Positions 34,609 to 44,966 of a DNA stretch of 64,000 nucleotides are shown in pieces; position 1 is the first letter of the stretch, and each line of letters starts with the position of its first letter. Both the position numbers and the translations under genes were made by a program. Under the pieces are notes generated by a model that had not been told where the DNA came from, searched no databases, and worked only from the letters and a program-made list of their open reading frames with translations. Source of the stretch: VXYL01 sp965199875 (GTDB lineage Bacteria; Pseudomonadota; Gammaproteobacteria; Pseudomonadales; Azotimanducaceae); the NCBI GenBank assembly GCA_965199875.1, contig OZ241346.1, positions 1,178,001 through 1,242,000 on the forward strand, in the 5' to 3' direction.

Positions 34609-37600
34609 ATGGGCTGGCTGGTGCGACGTTGGCCCGGGGCTCTGAAGTGCCTCGCCCGCACCTCAACCTTCGTAGCCTTGGCCGCCTCAGGCGCGGAAGT
34701 GCCGGCTGTGTTCGCCGGCACGGTGTCCGAGGGCACCGCGCCGGGGCGGACGGCCGAACGCCACCTGGCGGGCCAGCCGCGCCGCCAAGAGACGTCGCAG
34801 CTGCGCCTGGCGCGGGTCGATTCGGAGACTCTCTCCGCGGTGCGGGAGGCAGCTGCGCGTGGCAGACCGGCGGCGGCGCGGCTGAACCTGTTCGAGGACG
34901 CCGAGTTCGACTGGATCGTGCAGCGCACCGCCGCCACGGCGGGAGGCTACTCGCTGTCCGGGCCGCTGGCAGGCGTGGAGGCGGGCACGGCGACGCTGGT
35001 GGCGAACGGCGGCATGGTCGTGGGCTCGGCGTGGACCCCGGAGGCGGCCTACCGCATCCGCACCGTCGGCCGAACGCAGATCGTCGAGCGCGTCGATCCG
35101 TCGCGGTGGCCGGCGTGCGACGGCACCTTCAAGGTCAGCGCGGCGCTGCCCAGCGGCGCGACGGCGCGCGTCTCTTCGGCGGACGCGCCCGACGACGGCT
35201 CGGAGATCGACGTGCTGGTCGTCTACACGCCGCAGGCGCGGCAATGGGCCGGCGGGCACCGGGCCGTGCTGGCGGACATCGACCACGACGTGGCATGGAC
35301 CAACGAGGCCCTTGCGGTCTCGGACGTCGCGCACCGCGCGCGGCTGGTCGCCGCGGTCGAGGCGAACTACGACGAACTGGACACGATCAGCGATGTCGGG
35401 CGGCTCATCGTGCCGAGCGACGGCCACCTTGAGGAGGCACACACGCTGCGCGACCGCTACGCGGCCGACGTCGTCCTGCTCAAGAGAACGCAGGGAGGTC
35501 TCGCATCGGGGCTGCACTCCTTGGCGGACGCCGAGCAGGCGGCAAAGGGCGCCTTCGCCACCTTCCCAGTCGGCTCGCCCGGCACATTCGCCCATGAGCT
35601 GGGGCACATCTTGGGGCTCTTCCACCACCGCGCCGACCAGAACGGGAACGATCCCTTCCCGTACAGCCACGGCTACGTTCTGCCCGGCCTAAGGCACGAC
35701 GAGATCCACGGATACCGGACGATCATGGCGAGCGGCGATTCGCTGCCGCGCTTCTCCAACCCCCGCCAGCGCTTCCTCGGCGTGCCGCTCGGCGTGCCCG
35801 GCGACGAACCGTCGTGGAGCGCGGACGGCCCGGCGGACGCGGCGCGGAGCCTGAACGAGACCGCCGCTTTCGTCGCCGGCTACCGGCAGAGCGCCGCGCG
35901 CTGCCGCTACCGGCTGTCGATGCCAGCGGCAGTGCCCGCGGCCGGGGGGTCGTACACGCTGCGCGTGGAGGCGGACCCCCGCTGCGTTTGGGAGGCGCGC
36001 GCTGCCGACGGCTTCACCACGGTGGCGTCCGGCGCGAAAGGGGTCGGCAACGGCGCGGTGGAGTACCAGGTTCCGGCGAACGAGGGCTGGGAGCGCGAGG
36101 CGGCGCTGGCGGTAGCCGGGCGGATGGTCGTCGCCACGCAGCCGGGAACTCGGCCGATGACGCCGGCGTGCGAACGCAGCGCCGCGGTGCGCGAAGCGCT
36201 CGAGGCCGAGCTGGGCTTGCCCTGCGCGGACATCGCGGCGGCGGACCTCAGGGAGATCGTGGAGCTGCGTCTACGCGACGTCCATCCCGGCGACCTCGAC
36301 GGCCTGTCGAACCTCGCCCGGCTGCAACTGGCGCCGCCATCGGGCTGGACGCTGCAGGCCGGCACGTTCGACGGCCTGGCCGGTTTGCAGATGCTGAACG
36401 TATTCGGCTGGAACGTGCTGCTGCAGCCCGGCTCGTTTCGAGGCTTGGCGAACCTGCGCCATCTCGTCGTCCTGTCGAACAGGTTCGACGGCGCCGACGC
36501 CCTCCCGCCGCTCCGGCTGGGCGTCTTCGAGGGGATGCCGCGGCTGCGCCACCTGCGGCTCATCGACGGGAGCCGCGCCGCGATCGAGCCCGGCCTTTTC
36601 GACGGGCTCGCCGAGCTGAACGAACTGTTCGTGGGCGGGGGGCGGCTGGCGCGCCTGCCGGCGGGCATGTTCCGCGGCCTGCCGAATCTGCGCCGGCTGG
36701 AAGTGGACATGAGCGACGGCAGCTCGCCGGTCACCATGGCGGCAGGCGTGTTCGAGGGACTGGCGAACCTCGAGGACCTCCGGCTCAATTCCCTCGCAGC
36801 GGTGCCTCCGGGCGTGTTCGCGGGCTTGTCCGAACTGCGGATGCTCTGGCTGCGCCGCAACGCCTTCACGTCGCTGGAGGCGGGCGTGTTCGAGGGACTG
36901 TCGTCGCTCGAACACCTCCGTCTCGACAACGCGCGGTACCCCCACAGCCCGCATCGGCAGGAACTGGCGTCGCTGCCGCCGGGGCTGTTCGCCGGACTGC
37001 CCCTGCTAAGCTGGCTGCATCTGACGGACGTGGGGCTGCGCGAGCTGCGGCCGGGAGCGTTCCGCGAACTCGAGAGGCTCTCCTATCTCTACCTCGAAAA
37101 CAACCAGCTGACCGAGCTGGCGCCGGAGACGTTCGACGGCGTGCGGCTCGGCGGTCTCGACTTGCACGGCAACCGGCTGGCGTCGCTGCCGGCGGGGCTG
37201 TTCGAAGACCACCCCATGCTGTATTGGGTGAACCTGTCCCACAACCGGCTGAACGCGCTGCCCCCCGGCCTGTTCGTCGGCGCCGGCGGTAGGCAGCGCG
37301 GCGGCATGGCCGTGGCCCTGCACGGCAATCCGGGCGCGCCGTTCCGCCTCGCCCTCGAACCGGTCGTCGCGTCTGCCGCGTGGCAGCGCCCGGCGCGGGT
37401 CGCAGTGCGAATCGCGGAGGGCGCGCCGTTCCGGATGGACGTGGGGCTTGCGGCCGCCGGCGGCCACTTGGAGACGGACGTCGCAACGGTCGCGCACGCG
37501 ACGCCCCTCAGCGGCGCCGTCGCCGCGTCGCCGGCCGGCAGTGCGCCGGTGATCGTCCGGGTCGGCGGGATTCCGGAGGTGCCCGGGGCGGACTGCGCGG

Positions 37601-38022
37601 ACATCGTGGATGCCGGCAAGTTCTGCGGACCGGCGCCCCAGGCCGGCGGCTTCGGGCGGCACTACACGGGCATCCAGCTGGCGGCCGGCAGGCCCCTCGT
37701 GCTCAACGGCGTGGCGCCAAGGCAGGAGTTCGACGAACCGATGGAGATCGACCTCTCGAACGTGTTCCTGGAGTTCGACGGCTCGGACGCGGCGGCGTTC
37801 GCGGTCCGCGTGAGCGACCCCGCGGTGGCCACGGCGGAGATCGCGGGCGCGCTGCTGCGGGTGGCCCCGGCGGACCACGGCACGGCGACGGTCGCGGTGA
37901 CGGCGACCGCGGCGGACGGCCGGACGGCGACGCGGACCTTCGCCGTCGCGGTGCCGCGCCAGCCGCGCTTCCTGCGCGGCTGGCGGCTGTGGCTGCTGGA
38001 CGATGGCGGCGGAGGCGGCTGA
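34609..38022 (+). CDS. Secreted LRR metalloprotease (right-arm copy of 11393-14788)
   Basis: Predicted secreted zinc protease of 1137 residues. The start MGWLVRRWPG has AAGGG eight bases upstream and a signal peptide ending near ALAASGAE. The catalytic centre is H329, E330, H333, G336, H339 (HELGHILGLFH), followed by FPYSHGYVLPG and Met-turn RTIMAS. A BACON-like domain (CRYRLSMPAAVP to TQPGTR), LRRs and an Ig-like C-terminus ending RFLRGWRLWLL follow. It is the closest relative of the left copy and probably still relies on the conserved promoter 33637-33665, because the lipoprotein gene between them has collapsed. Confidence 0.9.
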   Translation: MGWLVRRWPGALKCLARTSTFVALAASGAEVPAVFAGTVSEGTAPGRTAERHLAGQPRRQETSQLRLARVDSETLSAVREAAARGRPAAARLNLFEDAEFDWIVQRTAATAGGYSLSGPLAGVEAGTATLVANGGMVVGSAWTPEAAYRIRTVGRTQIVERVDPSRWPACDGTFKVSAALPSGATARVSSADAPDDGSEIDVLVVYTPQARQWAGGHRAVLADIDHDVAWTNEALAVSDVAHRARLVAAVEANYDELDTISDVGRLIVPSDGHLEEAHTLRDRYAADVVLLKRTQGGLASGLHSLADAEQAAKGAFATFPVGSPGTFAHELGHILGLFHHRADQNGNDPFPYSHGYVLPGLRHDEIHGYRTIMASGDSLPRFSNPRQRFLGVPLGVPGDEPSWSADGPADAARSLNETAAFVAGYRQSAARCRYRLSMPAAVPAAGGSYTLRVEADPRCVWEARAADGFTTVASGAKGVGNGAVEYQVPANEGWEREAALAVAGRMVVATQPGTRPMTPACERSAAVREALEAELGLPCADIAAADLREIVELRLRDVHPGDLDGLSNLARLQLAPPSGWTLQAGTFDGLAGLQMLNVFGWNVLLQPGSFRGLANLRHLVVLSNRFDGADALPPLRLGVFEGMPRLRHLRLIDGSRAAIEPGLFDGLAELNELFVGGGRLARLPAGMFRGLPNLRRLEVDMSDGSSPVTMAAGVFEGLANLEDLRLNSLAAVPPGVFAGLSELRMLWLRRNAFTSLEAGVFEGLSSLEHLRLDNARYPHSPHRQELASLPPGLFAGLPLLSWLHLTDVGLRELRPGAFRELERLSYLYLENNQLTELAPETFDGVRLGGLDLHGNRLASLPAGLFEDHPMLYWVNLSHNRLNALPPGLFVGAGGRQRGGMAVALHGNPGAPFRLALEPVVASAAWQRPARVAVRIAEGAPFRMDVGLAAAGGHLETDVATVAHATPLSGAVAASPAGSAPVIVRVGGIPEVPGADCADIVDAGKFCGPAPQAGGFGRHYTGIQLAAGRPLVLNGVAPRQEFDEPMEIDLSNVFLEFDGSDAAAFAVRVSDPAVATAEIAGALLRVAPADHGTATVAVTATAADGRTATRTFAVAVPRQPRFLRGWRLWLLDDGGGGG

Positions 38023-38051
38023 GGGCGGTTGCGCAAGCGGCGCCAGCCCTC
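38021..38051. repeat. Conserved inverted repeat between modules (right copy)
   Basis: GAGGGC (38021-38026) and GCCCTC (38046-38051) flank TTGCGCAA (38029-38036). It overlaps the protease stop codon just as at 11366-11394. The downstream AGCCCTCAAATGCGGTAGCCCT contains a short direct repeat also kept in the left copy. Confidence 0.5.
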
Positions 38052-38094
38052 AAATGCGGTAGCCCTTAAGTACGGCCACGGCGCCGGCTCGGAT

Positions 38095-38123
38095 TTGCGG
38101 CGCAAGCGGGGCGGCGCTAGAGT
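38095..38123 (+). promoter_or_regulatory. Conserved promoter of lipoprotein gene, right module 2
   Basis: TTGCGG (38095-38100), 17-bp spacer and TAGAGT (38118-38123). The predicted start near 38130 lies 21 bases before the TTG homologous to the left-arm starts (38151) and only 3 bases before an in-frame upstream TTG (38133). Confidence 0.6.
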
Positions 38124-38132
38124 TCGGGCACG

Positions 38133-41100
38133 TTGTCGACGGAGTTCGGCTTGGCGCCGGGAGTGCGAGTCTGGACGCGCATCGCGGGCTGCGCGCTCGC
38201 GGCCTGCGCCGCTGGCGCGGCGGCGCCGGGCGGCCCGGCGATCCTGGTCGGCGAGGCGGAGGTCCGCCCGGGCGGCACGGCGACGCTGACGCTGCGGGCG
38301 TTCGGAGGCGCCGGCGAGGCGGTGCAGCTGGCGGCGAGCGCGGAGCCGGCGCCGTTGTGGCTGGCGGAGGCGGAGTGGACCGCCGGCCCGTCGGCCGCGC
38401 CGCGCCTCGACATCGAGCTCTCGCCGCCGGCCGACGCCGCGCCGGGCGTCTACGCGCTGACGGCGCATGCCACGAACGGCGCCGGCCTCACCACGCAGGC
38501 GGTGGCCGCGTGGCGGGTGCTGCCGCGCTGCGCCGGCGCGGAGCGCGACGCCGGCGGCGCGTGCCGCGAGTGCCCGCCGGACCGGACGCCGAACGCGGCG
38601 GGGACGGGTTGCGATCCGTGTCCGCCGGGCACGCGGCGCGGCGCGGGCGAGGCGGCGTGCGCGGGCTGTCCGGCCGGCGGCGCGGCCGGGGCCTGCGGCG
38701 GCGCGAAGGCGCGGTCCTGGAAGCGCGGGGCGGCGTCGGCGGCGGGCGCCGAGGCGCGGCCGGCGCTGGTTCTGTCGGCGAGCCCTGCGGAGCTGACCGA
38801 GTCGGACGCGGCGGCGGCGGTGACGGTGACGGCGACGCGGCCGGCGCCGGCGGCGTCGCGGCTGGAGGTTCCGCTGACGTTCGGCGGCACGGCGTCGGCG
38901 GGCGACTACGCGGTTTCGGGGAGCGTCGCGTGGTCGTCGCGGCGGGTTCGCGGAGCGCCAGCACGACGCTGCGGGTGACGGCGGTGGACGACGTCGAGGC
39001 GGACGGGGGCGAGACCATCGTGATCGGCACGTCGCTGGCGGGCCGCGCGGCGACGGAGGCGACGCTGACGCTGCGCGAGCCGGCGGGGCCGCTGCTGGTC
39101 GTGCACGTGGACGGCGAGGCTCTGGCGCCGTCGTCGGCGTGCGGCGGGTTCGGCCGGCTGTGCCTGCCGGAGACGTCGCTGCAGGCGGGTCTGACGCTGG
39201 AGCTGCGCCATCCGCCGGCGCATGCGTACCGGAAGTGCCGCGTGGAGGTTGGAGACGGCCCGAACACGGCGCGCCAGGCGCAGCGGAGCCGCGGCCGGCG
39301 CCACGACTACGACGTCTTCGCGTCGGATCCTTCGCGGCAGGGCTACCACCTCAACAGCGGCGAGGACAGGACGCTGAGCGTGTCCGGCTGGTGGCTGCAC
39401 GTGGAGCACGACGGGGAGGAGGAAGGGCCGGAGTCGCTGACGCTGCGCGGCAAGTGCGGCGGCAGTCCGAACAACCGGGCGCACCGGGATCTGCGCTGGG
39501 CGCCGACGACGGTGTGGATCGCGGACGTGCCGTGGCCGAAGCTGACGGTGGAGCGGCCGTCGGGAGGGCGGGTGTCGGGCGAGGGCGTCGACTGCGGTTC
39601 GGGCGGCGGCGTCGACTGCGAGGAGTCCTACGCGACGGGCAGCGCGGCGGAGCTGTCGGCGGCGGCGGACGCGCACCACCGCTTCGCCGGCTGGGGCGGC
39701 GCGTGTTCGGGAAGCGCGGCGTCCTGCACGGTGGAGCTGGACGCGGACCGGCGGGTGTCGGCGTCGTTCGAGGCGACCAGCCACCTGCTGACGGTGGAGC
39801 GTCCGGAGCACGGGCGGGTGACGGGTTCGGGCATCGACTGCGGTTCGGGTTCGGGTTCGGACTGCGCGGAGCGGCTGGCCGCGGGGGCGACGGCGCGGCT
39901 GTCGGCGGCGGCGGACGCGAACCACCGTCTGCTGGGCTGGACGGGGGCGTGCGCGGGAACGCCGGGGGCGTCGTGCGCGGTGGTGATGGACGGGGCGAAG
40001 ACGGCGGGTGCGGAGTTCGGGGCGGAGCAGCGCTGGCTGTGGGTGTCGCCGCCGCGGCGCGGGCGGATCGCCGGTCCGGGCATCGACTGCGGGGGCGGCT
40101 CGTCGGACTGCACGGAGCAGTACGACCACGGCGCGGAAGTGGAGCTGACGGCGACGGCGGACCTCAACCACGAGCTGGCGTCGTGGAGCGGCGCCTGCGA
40201 AGGCGCGGAGGCGTCGTGCGCGCTGAGGATGGAGTCGAACCTTGCGGCGGGCGCGGACTTCGCCCTGGTTCGGCGGACGCTGACGGTGGAGCGCCCGGCC
40301 AACGGGCACGTGGCGGCGAAGGGGGTGGACTGCGGTTCGGGGACGCGCGCCGCGTGCTCGACGAGCAAGGCCCACGGCAGCGTGGTGGTGGCGGTGGCGA
40401 CGGCGGACGAGGGCTACGAGTTCGAGTCGTGGACGGGCGCCTGCGGCGCCGCGCGGTGGCCGAAGTGCCAGCTGAAGCTGGTCGGCGACCTTGACCGTGG
40501 GCGCGACGTTCAAGCGGGCGAAGCGGACGCTGACGGTGGCGGTGGCCGGCATCGGCAAGGTGACCGGCACGGGCATCGACTGCGGCGCGGACTGCGCGCA
40601 GGACTACGACTACGGCACGTGGGCGACGCTGACGGCGGCGCCGGGCGAGGGCCAGGACTTCGAGAGGTGGGGGGGCGCCTGCGCGGGCACGGCGACGGCG
40701 ACGGTCTGCCGGCTGGAGATGAAGGAGGCGCGCAGCGCGACGGCGAGGTTCAAGCCCCAGAAGCGGACGCTGACGGTGGCGGTGGCCGGCATCGGCAAGG
40801 TGACCGGCACGGGCATCGACTGCGGCGCGGACTGCGCGCAGGACTACGACTACGGCACGGCGGCGACGCTGACGGCGGCGCCGGGCGAGGGCCAGGACTT
40901 CGAGAGGTGGGAGGGCGCCTGCGCGGGCACGGCGACGGGGACGGTCTGCCGGCTGGAGATGAAGGAGGCGCGCAGCGCGACGGCGAGGTTCAGGCCCCAG
41001 AAGCGGACGCTGGCGGTGACGAAGACCGCTGGCGGCAGCGTGTCGAGCGCGCCAGCCGGCATCAGCTGCGGCGCGGACTGCGCGCAGGACTACGACTACG

Positions 41101-44100
41101 GCACGGCGGTGGAGCTGACGGCGGCCGCGGAGTCCGGCTACGACTTCGCCAGCTGGGGCGGCGACTGCTCCGCCAGCGCCTCCTCCACTTGCGAGTTGAC
41201 GATGGACGAAGCCAGGACGGCGAGCGCGTCCTTCGCGGCCGAGTGCGCCGCGGCCACCGTTGCGCACTGCGCGCTGGACAGGGCGGACTCCGGCACGATG
41301 GCCAGCGGCGCCTGCACGGCCGGCTACAACGGCAGCTGCTCCTACGCCTGCAACGACGGCGTCTGGTCCAGGAGCGGCAACACCTGCGTGCCGAACCCGC
41401 AGTGCGGGGACCCGTCGAGCGCGGCCAGCGCCTGCAAGCCGGGCGCCTACGGCGAAGCGCCCGGCGACCGGGGCGTCTGGGCGGCGTGTTCGAGCCAGAC
41501 GAGCTGCGAAGCGGGCACCCCCGGCTGGAGCACGACGCGGGTGGACGGCAAATGCGGCACGGCCGCCAGCCCGTGCGCCGCCGGAACCGAGAACAACCGC
41601 GTGGTCGGCACGGAGGAGACGACGTGGCGGTGCGCCGGCGTGGACGGCCAGAGGACGCTGACCTGCACTGGCACGGCAGGCGCATGGAACTGGTCCTGCA
41701 CCAACGGCACGGTGACCAGGAGCGACTGCACCCGCGAGTTCGGGAAGAACTCCGCCTCCTGCGGCGGCCTGGCCGACCCGGCGACGGACGACGACGGCTG
41801 CAGGGAGTGCAACGCCGGCTACGAGGAGTGCGGCGGGGCGTGCGTGGCGAAGTGCGGCGCCAACTCGACCCGGAACTCGGCCTGCGGCTGCGACTGCGAC
41901 ACGGGCTACCGCGCCGACGGCGGCGTCTGCAAGAAGCTGTACACGCTGACGGTGACGAAGACCGCCGGCGGCGACGTGTCGAGTTCGCCGGCCGGCATCG
42001 ACTGCGGCACGGACTGCGCCGAGAAGTACGTCGACGGCACGACGGCGAAGCTGACGGCGGCGCCGGACGCCAACCGCAAGCTGTCGGCCTGGAGCGGCGC
42101 CTGCTCCGCCAGCGCCAGCACCACCTGCGCCGTCCTCCTCGACGGCGACAAGACGGTCGGCGCCGCCTTCGTCTGGGAGAAGCGCAAGCTGACCGTCGCG
42201 CGGCCTGGCAACGGCCACGTCGCCGCCAGCGGCATCAGCTGCGGCTCCGGCGGCCGCACGGACTGCACGGAGGAGTACGACCACGGCACGGAAGTGACGC
42301 TGACGGCGACCGAGGATCGCGGCTACGACTTCGCCAGCTGGGGCGGCGCCTGCTCCGCCAGCGCCGCCTCCTCCACTTGCAGGTTGACGATGGAAGAAGC
42401 CAGGACGGCGAGCGCGTCCTTCGCGGCCGAGTGCGCCGCGGCCACCGTTGCGCACTGCGCGCTGGACAGGGCGGACTCGGGCGCGACGGTCTCCGGCGCT
42501 TGCGCGAGCGGCCACAACGGCAGCTGCCGCTACGCCTGCGGCAACGGCGTCTGGTCCAGGAGCGTCAACACCTGCGTGCCGAACCCGCAGTGCGGGGACC
42601 CGTCAAGCGTGGCCAGCGCCTGCAAGCCGGGCACCCGCAGCGAACCGCCCGACGACCTGGGCATCTGGGCGGTGTGTTCGAGCCCGACGAGCTGCGAAGC
42701 GGGCGCCCCCGGCTGGAGCACGACGCGGGTGGACGGCAAATGCGGCACCGCCGCCAGCCCGTGCGCCGCCGGAACCGAGAACAACCGCGTGGTCGGCACG
42801 AAGGAGACGACGTGGCGGTGCGCAGGCGTGGACGGCCAGAGGACGCTGACCTGCTTCGGCACGGCGGGCGCATGGAACTGGTCCTGCACCAACGGCACGG
42901 TGACCAGGAGCGACTGCACCCTCGGGTTCAAGGAGAACTCCGCCTCCTGCGGCGGCCTGGCCGACCCGGCGACGGACGACAACGGCTGCAGGGAGTGCAA
43001 CGCCGGCTACGAGGTGTGCAGCGGGGCGTGCGTGGCGAACTGCGGCGACAACTCGACCCGGAACTCGACCACCTGCGGCTGCGACTGCAACAGGGGCTAC
43101 GAGGCGTGCGGCGGGGCGTGCGTGGCGAACTGCGGCGACAACTCGACCCGGAACTTGACCAACTGCGGCTGCGACTGCAACCCGGGCTACCGCGCCGACG
43201 GCGGCGTCTGCAAGAAGCTGTACACCCTGACGGTGGAGAAGACCGCTGGCGGCAGCGTATCGAGTTCTCCGGCCGGCATCGCCTGCGGCACGGACTGCGC
43301 CGAGATGTACGTCGACGGCAAGATGGTGACGCTGACCGCCACGGCGGGCACGGGCCATTCCTTCGAGAAGTGGGAGGGGGACTGCACGGGCACGTCACCG
43401 AACTGCACGCTGGCAATGACGGCGGCGCGCAGCGCGAAGGCGAAGTTCAAGCCGCAGAAGCGGGCGCTGAGCGTGACGGTGGTCGGCACGGGCACGGTGA
43501 CCGGCACGGGCGTCGACTGCGGCACGGACTGCGCGGAGCAGTACGACTACGGCACGTCGGTGACGCTGACGGCCACGCCGGGCACGGGCCATTCCTTCGA
43601 GAAGTGGGAGGGGGACTGCACGGGCACGTCACCGAACTGCACGCTGGCAATGACGGCGGCGCGCAGCGCGAAGGCGAAGTTCAAGCCGCAGAAGCGGGCG
43701 CTGAGCGTGACGGTGGTCGGCACGGGCACGGTGACCGGCACGGGCGTCGACTGCGGCACGGACTGCGCGGAGCAGTACGACTACGGCACGTCGGTGACGC
43801 TGACGGCCACGCCGGGCACGGGCCATTCCTTCGAGAAGTGGGAGGGGGACTGCACGGGCACGTCACCGAACTGCACGCTGGCAATGACGGCGGCGCGCAG
43901 CGCGAAGGCGAAGTTCAAGCCGCAGAAGCGGGCGCTGAGCGTGACGGTGGTCGGCACGGGCACGGTGACCGGCACGGGCGTCAACTGCGGCACGGACTGC
44001 GCGGAGCAGTACGACTACGGCACCGAGGTGACGCTGACGGCCACGCCGGGCACGGGCCATTCCTTCGAGAAGTGGGAGGGGGACTGCACGGGCACGTCAC

Positions 44101-44966
44101 CGAACTGCACGCTGGCAATGACGGCGGCGCGCAGCGCGAAGGCGAAGTTCAAGCCGCAGAAGCGGGCGCTGAGCGTGACGGTGGTCGGCACGGGCACGGT
44201 GACCGGCACGGGCGTCAACTGCGGCACGGACTGTACGGAGCTGTACGACTACGGCACCGAGGTGACGCTGACGGCGAGCTGGATCTCCACCCACGTCCTG
44301 ACGTGGAGCGGCTGCGACACCAAGGACCAGACGGCGCTGACGTGCAACGTGACCATGAACGCCGACAAGACGGTCGCCGCGACGTACAAGCTGTCGTGTC
44401 CGGCCGGCTGCGAGTCCGCCACGTGCGGCGCCACGGAGGTCTGCAAGTGCGCCCGCGCATGCCCCCAGAGCTACGCGCGGCACGGGAACTGCATGGCGAC
44501 CCAGGCCCGCACCTGCACGGGCGACACCGACGGCTGCGGCAGAAGCGTCCGCTACACGAGATGCACGACCGGCAAGGACCGTCCCGAGCTCGCCAACCGG
44601 CCGGCGGAGACCTGCCAGTACGAGGAACGCGACCGCAGCATTCTGGGCTGCGCGCACCGGCAGCGCACCTGCCGGGCGACCATCACGCACGTGGGCTGCG
44701 TGTTCTCGCCGGGCGCGGACGAACCGGGTCCGATCGGCTTCGGGGACGACGAGGAATGGTCCGAACACGCGCACGGCTACATTCTGCCGACGTTCGAGTG
44801 CGGCGCGAAGGCGAACACCTGCGACGTGGCGTTCGACGACGAGACGGTGACGACGGACGACTACGGCGTGGCGGCGAAGGACGACGCCGGGACGGAGTGG
44901 CGGTGGGAGTGCCGCAGCGACAACGGCACGGTGCGGCAGTGCTCGCTGCCGAAGAGCGGCGGCTGA
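38133..44966 (+). CDS. Giant Cys-rich lipoprotein (Calx-beta, 14 InlB repeats), two frameshifts
   Basis: Predicted surface lipoprotein of about 2277 codons. Two TTG starts are possible; 38151 is homologous to the left-arm starts. Lipobox LAAC, an Ig-like segment, a GCC2-type Cys cluster and a Calx-beta repeat match the 14954-21616 gene almost base for base. Frame breaks occur near 38920 (four Gs where the intact gene has five, before GAGCGTCGCG) and near 40491 (extra T in GACCTTGACC). Fourteen InlB B-type repeats follow in three blocks with Cys-rich blocks between them, then a CTGDTDGCGR segment and the family tail YILPTFECGAKANTCDVAF to VRQCSLPKSGG. The stop overlaps the next ATG as TGATG. 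Because flanking identity is high, the frameshifts could be errors; otherwise the gene is off. Confidence 0.8.
43461..44396 (+). repeat. Four 234-bp tandem repeats (78-residue InlB-type units)
   Basis: Units start at 43461, 43695, 43929 and 44163, exactly 234 bp apart. Each encodes RALSVTVVGTGTVTGTG, CGTDCAEQYDYGT and FEKWEGDCTGTSPNC. The first three are almost identical; the fourth diverges after TLTAS. Such identity points to very recent expansion or gene conversion. Confidence 0.95.
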
